Shown: positions 53,701-63,791 of the stretch, piece after piece
Position numbering within the stretch: the stretch's first letter is position 1
How the letters are laid out: each line of letters begins with the position of its first letter
The notes under the pieces: model-generated
Told to the model about the DNA's origin: nothing
The model's database searches: none
What the model saw: only the letters and a program-made list of their open reading frames with translations
Position numbers and translations under genes: made by a program
NCBI GenBank assembly: GCA_964036195.1
Contig: OZ038460.1
Coordinates: 8,745,504-8,809,503 of the forward strand
Source: Sphaerolaimus hirsutus
Lineage: Eukaryota > Nematoda > Chromadorea > Monhysterida > Sphaerolaimidae
DNA length: 64,000 nt
Direction: 5' to 3'

Positions 53701-54494
53701 CCGCTGATGCTCGGCGCCGCCGCCGCGGCCGCTGTTCCCGCCGCCGCCGCCCAACAAAACTGTCAGTGGCTCAGTATAGATATAAACGCACATTTATCTA
53801 ATTATAACTGCGCTTAACGTTCCAAAAATCTCGGGAGATTTATATTTTAAAATATAAGAAAATACAATAATAAATATAATATTTATTTAAATTTTTTCGG
53901 GGGGGGGGGGGGTTCCGGAGAGATTTAATTATACTTTATTTACGAGAAGAAGAAAAAATGTCATTTATATTTTTTATATTTATCTTTACTTATTTTCTCT
54001 GCGTTTTCTTAGAGAGATTTAATGATATTTTATATTTTAAGAAATTTTCTAAGATAATATTTAATTAATTTTTCCGAGAAAAAGACCATTTTTGGAACGC
54101 TAACTGCGCTCAATGGGCACTTTACAACTGTTTGCAGCTCCACCCGGCGCTGGCGGCCGTTCAGAGTCGCCAGGGGGCAGTCCCAAGCCCTGTAAAGTGT
54201 AAAGTAAAGTGTCAATGTAACGTCAAATGCCAAGTAAAGTGTCAATCAAACCAAGAAAGAAAAGATTTTATTACTGAACTGGCATGACAATTGACAGTTT
54301 ACTTTGCATTTGACTTTACATATGACACTTTACTTTACCCTTTACATGGCTTGGGACTGCCACCAGGTTCGGCTGGCAAAGAGCCAGCCACTGCACCAGT
54401 GTTCCTCAGGCAGCCCATGTTCCAGACGCAACGCAGCAGACACAACACGCTGCTTGAAAGGCGGCTCGCCAAAATGGCTGAACAGAATGAGTAG
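44775..54494 (+). CDS. Innexin gap-junction channel protein with two alternative first exons
   Basis: This is a four-membrane-pass protein forming invertebrate gap junctions or hemichannels. Shared exons: 49258-49440, 49632-49839, 50173-50345, 50682-50907, 51463-51659, 52443-52532, 53621-53761, 54138-54173 and 54367-54494. First exon 1b is 46263-46464; 1a is 44775-44825 plus 45006-45156. With 1b the protein is 527 aa, in phase throughout. Signatures: DDDL-(I/S)D-x-LHYYYTST, GRPIECWVP, YCWARNTYFVPF, SYYQW-PFFLL, the IQPAAREANIQGL loop, [51 protein letters not shown] with extracellular Cys pairs, and EKLFILLWLWY. The C-tail is Gly/Ala/Pro-rich. Exon 1a is split by a palindromic element, and the exon 9/10 boundary coincides with another. 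Nematode-like in sequence; which innexin paralogue it is cannot be decided. Confidence 0.92.
44826..45001 (+). mobile_element. Palindromic element inserted in innexin exon 1a
   Basis: Coding sequence ...CGG CGG CAC CCG is followed by GTGTCAGTCCCAGACCCTG. The palindrome ends GGGTCTGGGACTGCCC, then a repeated CCCG, then GAC GAC GAC CTG. The 4-bp duplication is CCCG (44822-44825, 45002-45005). Removing element plus one duplication (180 bp) rejoins HP-DDDL in frame and gives an exon of exactly 202 nt, the length of exon 1b. Because the target ends CG rather than AG, precise splicing at the border is impossible. Confidence 0.88.
45157..46262. other. Region between innexin exons 1a and 1b
   Basis: No exon was recognised in about 1.1 kb. 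It could hold a separate promoter for exon 1b. Confidence 0.4.
46559..48516. mobile_element. hAT-type GGAAAACGGAAA element carrying a BEL/Pao fragment
   Basis: It has ends ATAGGGTGTCAAAAATTTTT and AAATTTGACACCCTA, flanked by a perfect 8-bp duplication GTGTGTTC (46551-46558, 48517-48524). GGAAAACGGAAAGGTAAAA arrays occupy 46570-46815 and 48255-48505. The middle is retrotransposon coding sequence (next entry). Same ends and array type as 15340-15960. Located in the innexin intron after exon 1b. Confidence 0.85.
46828..48270 (+). mobile_element. BEL/Pao LTR-retrotransposon polymerase fragment
   Basis: An open frame of 384 codons (46828-47982) encodes part of a BEL/Pao reverse transcriptase: a region upstream of the fingers, YLPHQPVITPGKST, RIVYNGSA, then LIADIEKAFLQ (first catalytic Asp) and a YVDN box where YVDD is usual. 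After a stop a second frame (47998-48270) continues with the post-RT region (DPIGFTAPVSLTLKSQL). No LTRs, gag, protease, RNase H or integrase are visible. The altered active-site box and the stop indicate a dead copy. The base composition is AT-rich, unlike the innexin exons. Confidence 0.85.
48525..49257. other. Repeat-derived stretch upstream of innexin exon 2
   Basis: No exon was recognised. TTTAAAAAAAGGTTTAAAAAAACC near 48560 and AAAAAAACGGTTTCC near 49110 suggest inverted ends of another element. The hairpin GCGCGCTTGCGCGC lies at 49036-49049. Confidence 0.4.
49955..50054. mobile_element. Short hAT-type element, TAGTGATGGAAAAGCGCC ends
   Basis: It has ends TAGTGATGGAAAAGCGCC and GGCGCCATTCCATCACTA, 100 bp. 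The 8-bp duplication is CTTGTGAT / CTTGTGTT (one mismatch). Located in the innexin intron after exon 3. Confidence 0.8.
50397..50637 (+). mobile_element. Palindromic element in innexin intron after exon 4
   Basis: It begins GTGCCAGTCCCAGACACTG and ends AGGGTCTGGGGCTGCTA, flanked by a 4-bp duplication CTAG (50393-50396, 50638-50641). It sits 51 bases after the GAG|GTGAGT donor, so it enlarges an existing intron rather than making one. Confidence 0.82.
50921..51330. mobile_element. CACACACTAGTTGACA palindrome with a nested palindromic element
   Basis: The outer ends are GGCACCCCACACACTAG and the TGTCTACTACGGTGTGGGCC complement. The inner copy 51106-51291 (GTGGCAGTCCCAAGCCCTG ... AGGGCTTGGGACTGCCC) is flanked by CCAG on both sides (51102-51105, 51292-51295). 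Located in the innexin intron after exon 5. Confidence 0.8.
51994..52304. mobile_element. Foldback MITE, CAAATACGG variant (innexin intron)
   Basis: The right end is ATTATTCAAGCAAATACGG followed by TA. The left end is diverged (CCCATCTTGAATAATCC). The arms are long C-rich CCCCCTCGAATAAC units. Confidence 0.65.
52596..52785. mobile_element. Palindromic-family element with TTTACTCTTTAC units
   Basis: The start GGGACCAGTACCGCTTGCAAAG and end CTTCGCGACCTGGTGCCC resemble the CCAGTTCCGCAAGTGG family. The interior is TTTACACTTTACT units on one strand, so the palindrome is largely lost. Confidence 0.55.
52844..53430. mobile_element. hAT-type core with ACGTTT arrays
   Basis: It starts CAGAGTTGGAAAAACG, with an array of TTTACGTTTACG units to about 52990. 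Then comes an AT-rich core (about 53010-53430) that closely follows the cores at 1700-2150 and 54790-55600, whose arms are GGCACC arrays. No right end was found. Confidence 0.65.
54174..54362 (+). mobile_element. Introner-like palindromic element between innexin exons 9 and 10
   Basis: The exon ends GAG TCG CCA G. The element begins GGGGCAGTCCCAAGCCCTG and ends GGCTTGGGACTGCCA, followed by the repeated target CCAG and GT TCG GCT. The 4-bp duplication is CCAG (54170-54173, 54363-54366). Joining at the duplication gives SESP-G-SAGKEP in frame. This copy has lost the terminal GT (GG). A GT 18 nt inside (CCCT|GTAAAG) would still splice in frame to the CCAG acceptor, adding six residues. Confidence 0.85.
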
Positions 54495-54719
54495 GGTTGT
54501 GGAGGCATTTTGAGTTTAAGTGAAAATGTTGGCTGCCACTTTTTGGCTATTAAAATTGAATTCGACTGCTTCTTTATCCCGTTGACTGAAATTACAAACT
54601 GAGTTGTTTGTATACTGCTGTTTTTGGGAAATGTAAATGTAAATAAATATATTCTTAAAATACATGTGAAATAAATAATAGGTTCTCGGGAAAACTGCAT
54701 TTTGGCCACAAACTGCTTT

Positions 54720-55859
54720 TAGCACCGGCACCTTGGGGCACCGGCCGGTTGCCGGTGCTAGCACCGAAAGGCACCGCACAGGGCTGAAAGTTCCGAAGGA
54801 ATTATCGTGTATTTTCTTAGAGGCCGCACCTTCGGAAGTGCATTTTTCCATGAATTCTCTATCGATTTTGATGTTTGAGCATTCAAAATGATCATAATGA
54901 TGTGGCGATCACTTTATGAAGCAGTTAGAATAATTACAAAGATAGCTCAAATATTTTATATGCTCCAATACACATACCAGTAGTCACTATTGTCTACTGT
55001 CTGGGGTGGATATTGTACAGGAAATGATACTACCATATTACCCGAAATACCCCCAGGGGGTTTATTATTTCGCCAGCAAAATTTGAGGGGGGGATAATTC
55101 GAGGGGGGGTTTATTCGAGGGGGGGTCTATTATTTCGCCAAAAATTTTTGGAAATTCCCCATACGCAGACGTAGAAAAATCGAACAATTACATAGATGTA
55201 TATGTGTTTATAGGCATATATAACTGTATATACACAAAAAATCCCCCCTAATGTCACTTAATCATCAGTTTTAACATGTGTTTTGCATTGTACAGATCAC
55301 AAACTGCGGTATTTGTCATGTATGTTCACCGAACACCCAATTTTAGGGGGGGTATTTCGAGGGGGGGGGGGTTAATTCAAGGGGGGGTTAATTCGAGGTA
55401 ATACGGTATATTTTGTCATATACTTACAACAAATTATGAACAAACTGGCAAAACAAACAAAATATTTATGATTAAAGAGAACACAATCATGTTTTCCCTC
55501 TTCAGAAGGGTATGGCACATTTCAAAGTAAATTTGACTAGACGTTTTTTCTAAAAACGACTAAAAAGATCTAGAATATGATCTTATAAATATGAATAAGC
55601 ACATGCTGTTGACAAAATTTTACACCCTGGCCGGTGCCTTTCCCCGTGCCTTTTACTTTTTGGCCCTGGTGCTAGCACCTTTGGCACCAGCAGAAAAATG
55701 GCACCGCACCGCACCGGCATCGGTGCTATTCTGGAAAAAATGGCACCGGCACCAGCAGGACACCCCCAAAAAATAGCACCGCACCGCACCAGCACCGGTG
55801 CTGGTGCCCTTCGGTGCCCATCACCGGGGCACCGGTGCCCCGGTGCCTTTCCATCACTA
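54720..55859. mobile_element. hAT-type GGCACC element with a nested TA-flanked MITE
   Basis: The left end is truncated. The arms are GGCACC arrays and the right end reads GTGCCTTTCCATCACTA. The core at 54790-55600 matches 1700-2150. A TA-flanked foldback MITE (55033-55406, ends CCATATTACCCGAAATAC and TTCGAGGTAATACGG) is inserted in the core. Confidence 0.78.
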
Positions 55860-56197
55860 GACTAGTGTGTAGCACAATCCGGAATTTCGGAAAAGGGTAA
55901 ATCTACATCGGATGTATTTGAGTTTACCGGAACGAGGAGTCTTTTAATGGGGATTTAATTTGATGAAATATACCTTGGTTAGTACTTGATTGATTTACTA
56001 AAAGTTTGTTGTAATAAGTCAATCTACTACTACACTGGGTAAGGCTACATAAATATGTAAGTATTAATGATGTGTCATACTTTAAATAGAATAGGTAGGT
56101 AACTGTTATCACGATACTCACTTCATCACAGTGTGTTCCATGACGTTTACGCAGTTTCGTCACAAAAATGTTATTCACATTTTGGTGCACATCAGGG

Positions 56198-56392
56198 CGC
56201 ACTCCCAGACCCTGTAAAAACCCCTATCAAATGTCAAGTGTCATGCAATGTGTCAAAATTGATAGAAAATGCCCTGGAAAATGGCAAACGTACGTTTGCC
56301 ATTTTCCAGGGCATTTTCCATGACTTTTGACACTTTGCATGACATTTGACATTTGACAGGGCTTTTTACAATGTCTGGGAGTGACACCAGTA
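56198..56392. mobile_element. Palindromic element with central GTACGTAC palindrome
   Basis: The arms CACTCCCAGACCCTGTAAAA and TTTTTACAATGTCTGGGAGTG enclose AAATGGCAAACGTACGTTTGCC, a nearly perfect hairpin of ~195 bp. Confidence 0.8.
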
Positions 56393-56715
56393 GCTCGTTG
56401 TTGAGATATTGGAAATGTATCATCGGTGTGGAACCCATCCGCTGTCAAATAACACGTTATTTTGTCGTTCGTTTACCAATTTTGAGAGGTTGTCAGTGAT
56501 TCTATCCGTTTTGATAATACACAACTGTTTTGTAAACGAGAGCTAACAGCAATAACTGTGGAAAGCATTTGGAAATTAAATTCTAAAAGATGGGGCGAAA
56601 ACGGTCAACGCGAACGCGGTTATAAATACTTGACTCAACTAGGTAAATTAAATTGCTGATTCGTCTAGACGGGTGAGGTCATAGTTTGGAACATAACAGA
56701 CACTACCTACATCAG

Positions 56716-56864
56716 GTGCCAGTCCCAGACCCTGTTAAATGCCCGGTAAAATGGCAAACGTACGTACGGTTGCCATGTTACCGTGCATTTTACATGACTA
56801 TTGACACTTTGCATGACAATTGACATTTTACCGGGCATTTGACAGGGTCTGGGACTCCCCCTGA
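56716..56864. mobile_element. Palindromic element, 4-bp duplication TCAG
   Basis: It begins GTGCCAGTCCCAGACCCTG and ends CAGGGTCTGGGACTCCCCC, flanked by TCAG (56712-56715, 56865-56868). It is a short copy (149 bp) with the usual CGTACGTACG-like centre. Confidence 0.82.
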
Positions 56865-57050
56865 TCAGACGCTCCACAGGGGTGAGGTGTCAATACTTAT
56901 GAAAAAGACTCATATTTATGCGTGTGGTCCAGTCCGATCCATCTCATCGGGTTCGATCCGCTCGTAGATAAATATGTAAATATTTTTATGTAAATAAATA
57001 TTTGGCAGTTTCTTTCGATTTCGCATTGTCAGTAAGGATTCAGATAGGTA

Positions 57051-57184
57051 CCGTATTTCTTCTAATGGAAGAGCACAGTTCTATTTTTTCGTCAACTTTT
57101 TCACCTGCCATTTTATTGGATGTACCGTTCTATTAGAGGCTGCCGTTCTATTGGAGGTTTGCTGTACTGTTAGTAGAGATACGG
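57051..57184. mobile_element. TA-flanked foldback MITE with TTCTATTGGAG units
   Basis: It has ends CCGTATTTCTTCTAATGG and TTAGTAGAGATACGG with TA borders. The interior has GTTCTATTAGAGG-type repeats. Half-copies of the same family lie at 57541-57821 and 57890-57992. Confidence 0.65.
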
Positions 57185-58908
57185 TATACCACGAAAGGAC
57201 ATCTGACGACATCAGAATGATAGTACAATTCTAACACCGAAATTCATAAATTGTTGACCGTTTTCAATTGATTATTCCCTACCCTCCGTACGTACGTCTC
57301 AGCGAAACCCTGAATGATATTAAATAAATAACTAGGTATTTTATCTAAAAATGCACTAACTTTTTTACAACGTATTTGATGCTGCCCATCTTATTCTCAC
57401 ATGCGATGGGGGTGTTCCAATTTAGCCCCTTTGTGAAATCTGGAGACTGGCTTAGTGTGGGAATCTGCCAGACACGCAATTCCCGGCTGACCCTACCAAC
57501 TCAGCATATTAGATAGTGGATAAATACTTTAAAATAAATACCGTAGCTTCGTGAATAAGCCCCCTCTTGAATAACGCCTCACCTTGCATAACTGATTACC
57601 ACGTTAGGAAAATGATTTTCTCTCGAATTACGCCCCCTCTATGGGCAAATCTGATGAACATGAAAATTAATCGAATTAGTACTTAATACCGGTAAAAAAA
57701 TGTTAACACGAACCAATTTCTACAATGAATTTAATGCAATGTTTCTTGGAAATTATGATGATGAATAACTCCGCCCTTTGAGAACTGCCCCATAACTCCC
57801 CTGGGGGATAAGGATTTACGGTAATACGTTGATATTTTATTTCTAAAATAAAAAAGCACACCGTCGCTAGTTTATTGCAGTGATAAAAATAATGGAAAAG
57901 TCGCCCCAATAGAAGAGAACCCTCAAACAGAACTGCAGATAAAAAATTCACGAAAAAATACAGTGGGCCTTTTCTATTGGAGGAAATACGGTCAGGATAT
58001 TAAAGACGGCGCTGGCTGTCTTGTTCGTGTTCATGTCTCTGTCAATAAACCAGTGTCTACAGCATGAAAATACAGCATAAACAAAATATCAAGTCACTGG
58101 ATAATCTCAAACTTTTCTGCATTAAAGGGTTGCGTTGCTTGGGTAGCTATAAAGCGGGGCAGGTAATCATTAGCTGAGTGCTGGTGGTTGCGCGTCAATA
58201 TCACAACGGTGCACTGCGTTCCAAAAGTAGCGGGACGGTGCATATTTGCTCGGATTGCTAATCCCATTTGAATAGATTACTACACCTCCGTTTTATCATA
58301 GCTAAGTAGCCCAATGTCGCAAAGCAACTTCCCGTTTTGAAAATGACTTGATGTTTAATAGCCTGACTGAAATTGGAGATTGAAATTGATTGAATATTTT
58401 CAAAGTCCCCCTGATAACAGTGGTAACGATAAATGGAAGATGAGGCCAGTGATGAAATTTCATTAGTTGACCTGTTTTTGAACTTTACCATAACTACGTT
58501 GAATTCGGTAACATATTTATGATGTTTTTTTGGCAAAAAAATGAATAATGCTCGCCAATGTGGCAACCTAATATAAATATGCCCCAGATGTATTACGTGA
58601 AATGTGAACGCGTGCACTTGATAAAGCGCCCTCATCACTGCACAGGACCCGACCCGACGCAGCAATTGTGGCACATGGTAAGTAAGCATTTTGCTCCGAG
58701 TCAAGTCAGCTTATTCCTTCACGCTTGATGCAAGTGATGTGCGCACTTCCCATTCCAATCTTAGATAAAGTTGATCTCGCATGTTTGAGACGACATGACA
58801 CTTTCACCGCGCATACATTTTAGCGTGCATTTTTATTAATCTCACTCGTACTTGACCTGCCGATGCTGACCTTCACTGACTGATCTTCAAAAAGTTTAGA
58901 GTTTAGAG

Positions 58909-59722
58909 CAGAATTGTTAAACTACCGGTATGTTTGGAAAGCGTAAGCGTAAGCGTAAATACACTTTCCAAATTTTGTGTATGTATACTGTAAGCGTAAG
59001 TTATTTTTAAAATACCTTAGGAAAGCGTAAAAAAAGCGTAAGTGTAAAAATTTTTTTTTTGAAAGTGCTCTGGCTGTTGAGCATCGGACGGAATACACCC
59101 TTGCTTTCACTTGTAGATGATATTAGATGGCTTATTAAATGCATGGACATTGAATTTGGACATCGTGTATAATTACCTTCCACACGGGACAAACTTTAGT
59201 TTATCATGTGACTACTTCTTTCACTATACAAAAATATAGTGGTTTAATTTTTTTAAATGTACCCAAAAGAACCCTGAACTAAGCTTATGGTGCAGAAATT
59301 TTGCAGGCACACTAAGTTCACAAAGATGCACATGCTTACCAGGTTTTCCCCAAAATCCATGGATGATAAAATTACGTTTTGTTTGATGTTAGGTATAATC
59401 AAAACATTGCATAAAAAACAGGGGGGTCATATGAAGTTTGTTTTGATTTAAAAATATATGGAAATCACTTTTAAAGACAACTTTTCTGATTAACAAAATT
59501 TTAATTTTTGCTGTTGGGACGAGTCCCGTACACGGGACGTTTATGTAGCCGTAAAACTGAGGCGTGTGGAATAGTTTTTACGCTTCTAGTACCCGGGTAT
59601 TTTGACCGGGAAAGCGTAATAAAGCATAATGGTATTTTATGAAAGCGTAAGCGTAAGCATAAGTATAAATACCCATTTATCCAGGTATTTCGGGTAAGCA
59701 TAAATACGCTTTCGCAACTCTG
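58909..59722. mobile_element. hAT-type element with AAGCGTAAGCGTAA arrays
   Basis: It has ends CAGAATTGTTAAACTACC and GCTTTCGCAACTCTG, flanked by a perfect 8-bp duplication GTTTAGAG (58901-58908, 59723-59730). The arms are AAGCGTAA units, a GC variant of the ACGTAA arrays elsewhere. Confidence 0.85.
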
Positions 59723-60176
59723 GTTTAGAGACAATGGAATCACACTCCACGACAAACACACACATCTACATATTTCTGGCGTCATTGTTTTCTCATAACT
59801 TTTTTATGTACCTACATGCTCGTTGCTATCGTGGACAGGGTTTGTTTTATAAAAATCATTTGTATACAAATTGTATAAAAATGTATTTTATTTTAATTTT
59901 ATTCTTGTTTCATTTTATTTTATTTTATTCCAAAATGTTAATAAAATAATAAAATGGAACCATTTTACAAAATTTTTACAAAAAATCAGAATCTTGCATG
60001 CAAGGCCAGAAAAATCTGATGATCTTACCTAAACATGAAAAACGTGTGACAAATTTTTTCCATTACTTTGCAAAAGTTGCATGCAGTAAGTATTATTAGC
60101 TAATTGCAAGTGTAAAGTTATCATTATTGATAATAATGGTTTGCATTTTTAGTAGAAGGATTACTGGAGTGTGCTG

Positions 60177-60590
60177 GGCCTGGGCGCATTTCTAAAATAT
60201 CATGCAAAGAGTCAATTGACATCTCAAATGCCAAACAAAGTAAAATAGTCAAGAAAAATCTCATGCAAAGTGTAAGTTGTGCATCAGAATCTTAGGTTTT
60301 GGTATCCAAACCTTATGTTTTTGTATCCAAATGTTCACATAAGATTTGGATACAAAAACAACAACAACAAGATTTTGATACAAATGTATGCATGAGATTT
60401 GAATACAAAAACAACAACAAGATTTGTATACAAAAGATAAAATTCAGATACAGTTGGCTTTACAGTTTCCACTTTAATTTATATTTGTCATGACAATGGA
60501 AACTGTACATAACATTTGGCATGACAATTGACACTTTGCATTTCATTTCATGACATTTTAACACTTTCAAGGACTTGATACTGCCCCAGC
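60177..60590. mobile_element. Diverged palindromic element
   Basis: The right part (TTTGGCATGACAATTGACACT ... TTCAAGGACTTGATACTGCCCCAG) and left part (CTCAAATGCCAAACAAAG) are inverted. The centre contains several GATTTGGATACAAAAACAAC units shared with 5515-5600 and 50475-50595. Confidence 0.6.
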
Positions 60591-61179
60591 TCCGCGAATA
60601 AACAGGTTGAACAATGAACAACAAGATAAAAATTTTACAAAAAAATATGAATTTTTATACAATTTTTACAAAAATATGAATTTGTATACAATTTTACAAA
60701 AAAAATTACAAAAATTCTAATTTTTATACAATTTTTATTTTTATTTTGAACTTTTCCATTTTATTTTATTTTATTCTTAAATTTTCCATTCATTTTAATT
60801 TTATTTTTCTCTGAGATTTTGCCAACCCTGATCGTGGGATGGTATTCACATGTTTTAAGTTTTTGTCAAAATTGCATTAAACTCGTTTTCCCACGTTCTA
60901 CCGCTGTACCACTGAAGTCCGTGCAATTCACGTTATTTTTGAGCAGGTCCAACAGTATTTCTATGCGGATAGTATTGGGTAACATTCTATGAGGATACAA
61001 AAAACTACTATGAAATAATCGCGCTGCTGTGGAAAAATGGAATCGACACAACGCACATCACCAAAAAAGGAGCTGCCATGTTGGTTGCATTTTTATAAAT
61101 ATAGACATTTGTGCTTTGATATTAGCTAAAAAATGTTTATTGCGCTTGCAAGAAACTACTATAAATGTAAGGTGGTGCG

Positions 61180-62151
61180 TAGGGCTCGAAACTCGACTTT
61201 TTTCAAACTTGAGTTCGAGTCGCAACCCAAAAAAATTTCCGGTCGAGTCGGCGAGTCGAGTCGGGCGAGCCAGTGAAAGGTCGAGTCGAATCGGGCAAAA
61301 ATCTCGAGTCGAGTCAGATGTGTTACTTTTTGGTATGACCCTTGCAGTAATTTTTGATACTGGTTTCTCTACCAACGTTTTCACACACACTTAATGAAGT
61401 CTAAATGCCAACAGTTCATTTAAATATCAAGATAATGCAAAAATATAACATTTTATCACTCATGTTGCTACAAATTAAGTTGCAAAAATAAAATCGGCCT
61501 ATTGAAGGAAAATCAACATCCTTTACAACATTTTTTTGGATCAGTGCCAACATTGTGCAATGCATTTAAGGTGGTGTATGTGTGTTTCACATGTGGTGCT
61601 GCACACGCTAGTTTACTGCCAGATTTTGGTAAACTCATAAATCTGCTTTGAATGCATTTGAATTGACCATAATGATGTATCTGTCAACTGCAGTTGATGG
61701 GGATTAAGAATAACGTATTTCAGTAAACTCAAATGCGTTTTATCAAAGCCGATTTATGAGTTTACTAAAATCTGGTGCTAAACTAGCGTGCACATGCACA
61801 TGATGTAGAATTGTATTGTATTTAATAAGAAATTTGAGTTTTAACACCATTCAATACATATGCCAAGCCAATCTACAATATATCACACACGTGGTGCGGA
61901 AATGCGCGCTTGCGCGCAGAAATTTTGAAAAAATATGTTAAAAATTTCATATCAAAATTGATATTTTAGGACATTATTCAATGGAAACCCTGACTCGAAA
62001 TTTGCCAAAATTTTGAGTCGAGTCGGGCAAAAACCTCGAGTCTCGAGTTTGGGCCATATTTTTCCGGTCGAGTCAGACGAGTCGAGTCGGTACCGTTTTA
62101 CCCGCGAGTCACAAGTAGAGTGAAGTCGAGTCGAGTCGAGTTCGAGCCCTA
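61180..62151. mobile_element. hAT-type element with GAGTC arrays and a nested palindrome
   Basis: It has ends TAGGGCTCGAAACTCGAC and GTCGAGTTCGAGCCCTA, flanked by a perfect 8-bp duplication GTGGTGCG (61172-61179, 62152-62159). The arms are GAGTCGAGTCGGGC units. Inside lie a CACACGCTAGTTTAC palindrome (61595-61800) and the hairpin GCGCGCTTGCGCGC (61904-61917). Confidence 0.9.
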
Positions 62152-62288
62152 GTGGTGCGCCGTGGCGTGCTGCGTATTTACATTTAGTGCTGTACCTGTC
62201 TGGGTAATGCTGATCGGGGATGGTCCGGCCGTAAAGTAAACCCGGCCGTAAAGTAGAGGGTGCTACTTTAGGCCGGGCATCATTACGG

Positions 62289-62583
62289 CAGAGTTGTTAA
62301 AAGTACTGAACTTTTTTCAAAAGTAAACGTAAACGTCAAGTTTTTTTTTTAGTCACACCTGAATACAGAAAACGTAAAGTAAAAAATTTACTACTTTTAC
62401 GCTGTGTAAAAGGTGAGTAAACGTAAATATATGTAAATACTCGTTTTCTGTACTCGCGTACTTTCAAAAAGTACGCGAGTAACTGAGTACCGGTATTTTT
62501 TCAGGAGGAAACGTAAACGTATTTACGCAGCACTCGAGTATACGTATTTACCGAGTAAACGTAAATACGTTTGTGCAACTATG
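62289..62583. mobile_element. hAT-type element with ACGTAAACGTAAAT arrays
   Basis: It has ends CAGAGTTGTTAAAAGTACTG and TACGTTTGTGCAACTATG, flanked by a perfect 8-bp duplication CATTACGG (62281-62288, 62584-62591). It supports assigning the copies at 11270, 18280-18540 and 35938 to the same group. Confidence 0.85.
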
Positions 62584-62650
62584 CATTACGGCCGGATTTA
62601 CTTTACGGCCGGGTTTACTTTACGGCCGAGATCTCGCCATGCTGATCTAG

Positions 62651-62772
62651 GGGCACTCCCAGACCCTCTAAAAAGCCCTGTAAAATGAAAAATGACATGT
62701 AAAGTGTCATATGTCATGTAAAATGCCCTGGAAAATGGCAAACGTACGGTACAGGGTCTGGGACTGGCACCT
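62651..62772. mobile_element. Truncated palindromic element
   Basis: The left arm CACTCCCAGACCCTCTAAAA is followed by units up to GGCAAACGTACGGTACAGGGTCTGGGACTGGCACC. Most of the right arm has been deleted next to the centre. Confidence 0.7.
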
Positions 62773-63104
62773 GGTGAACAGTGAGTAATTGATGGCAAGT
62801 CTTTGTCCGTAACCCTTATTTTGTAAATGAAATACTGTTTCCATAAAACTTCTGTACAACCTGCGACCCCAGAAACATTTTCTGGTAAACGTGGCAATTA
62901 AAAACTGTTTGGAAATTGATATAGGTATTCAGCTTTATTGACCCCAAATAGTAAATGGGAGGACACTAATTAAAAGGTGCAAAAGGGATTTAAGCACCAC
63001 GCGGAGAGGCTTTTCAATCAAGATACTCGGCATCATTTTACCCCTTCTGCAGTGTTTCGCTGCATATTTCAGTGGCACTGTAGTGGTGGAAGTGCACCAA
63101 AGGC

Positions 63105-63330
63105 GCAGTCATGACTCATGAGCTGTGTAAAGTGTAAAATCATGTGAAAAATGTCGTGTAAAATGATAATGAAAATAAAATGAAAAGATTTTATTACTGA
63201 ACATTGCATGACATGACAATAAACCCTTTGCCTGACACTTTGTTTGACAATCGACAAATTTCTATGACACTGTATATGACATTTGACACTTGACTTCACA
63301 CTTTACAGGCTTAGGACTGACTCCTAAAGT
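63105..63330. mobile_element. Palindromic-family element, diverged left end
   Basis: The right end CACTTTACAGGCTTAGGACTGACTCC and internal units (AAAATGTCGTGTAAAATG left, GACAATAAACCC...TTTGACACTTGAC right) place it in the CAGTCCCAAGCCCTG subfamily. Confidence 0.55.
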
Positions 63331-63480
63331 AAAATTAAATCGGCCAATCGCTTTTACAAACATCTCGAGTCATTTTGTCATGTGCACTGTTCGAATCAAC
63401 TTCACTTTTATTTTTAGCAGACAAGTTGAGGGTTAATTGCACCTGCCCCGATTTGTCCATAAAACAGTGTTCTGAACCAG

Positions 63481-63791
63481 GAGCCAGTTCCGCAAATGGA
63501 GAGGTGAAAAATTGTTTGAGAAATGAGAAGTGAAATGAGAAGTGAATTGAGAACTGATCTGAAAAATGAAATGACAAATGACGTGAGAGGTGAAATGAGA
63601 AGTGAAGTGAGAAGTGAATTGACGTGTGAATTGATACGTTGAATAAGAAGTGAAAATATTAAAAAGGGAGTAAACTGAGAAGTGAAAACTTGTGAAATGA
63701 GATGTAATTTGAGAAGTGAAACAGGAGGTGAAATGAGAAGTGAAATGTGAAGTAAAAAGCTAACTTCTCCACTTGCGGAATTGGCACCGGG
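63481..63791. mobile_element. Element of the GTTCCGCAAATGG subfamily with GAGAAGTGAAATGA arrays
   Basis: It begins GAGCCAGTTCCGCAAATGG and ends CTCCACTTGCGGAATTGGCACC, flanked by a 4-bp duplication CCAG (63477-63480, 63792-63795). Nearly all of the interior is an array of GAGAAGTGAAAT units on one strand. Confidence 0.78.
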
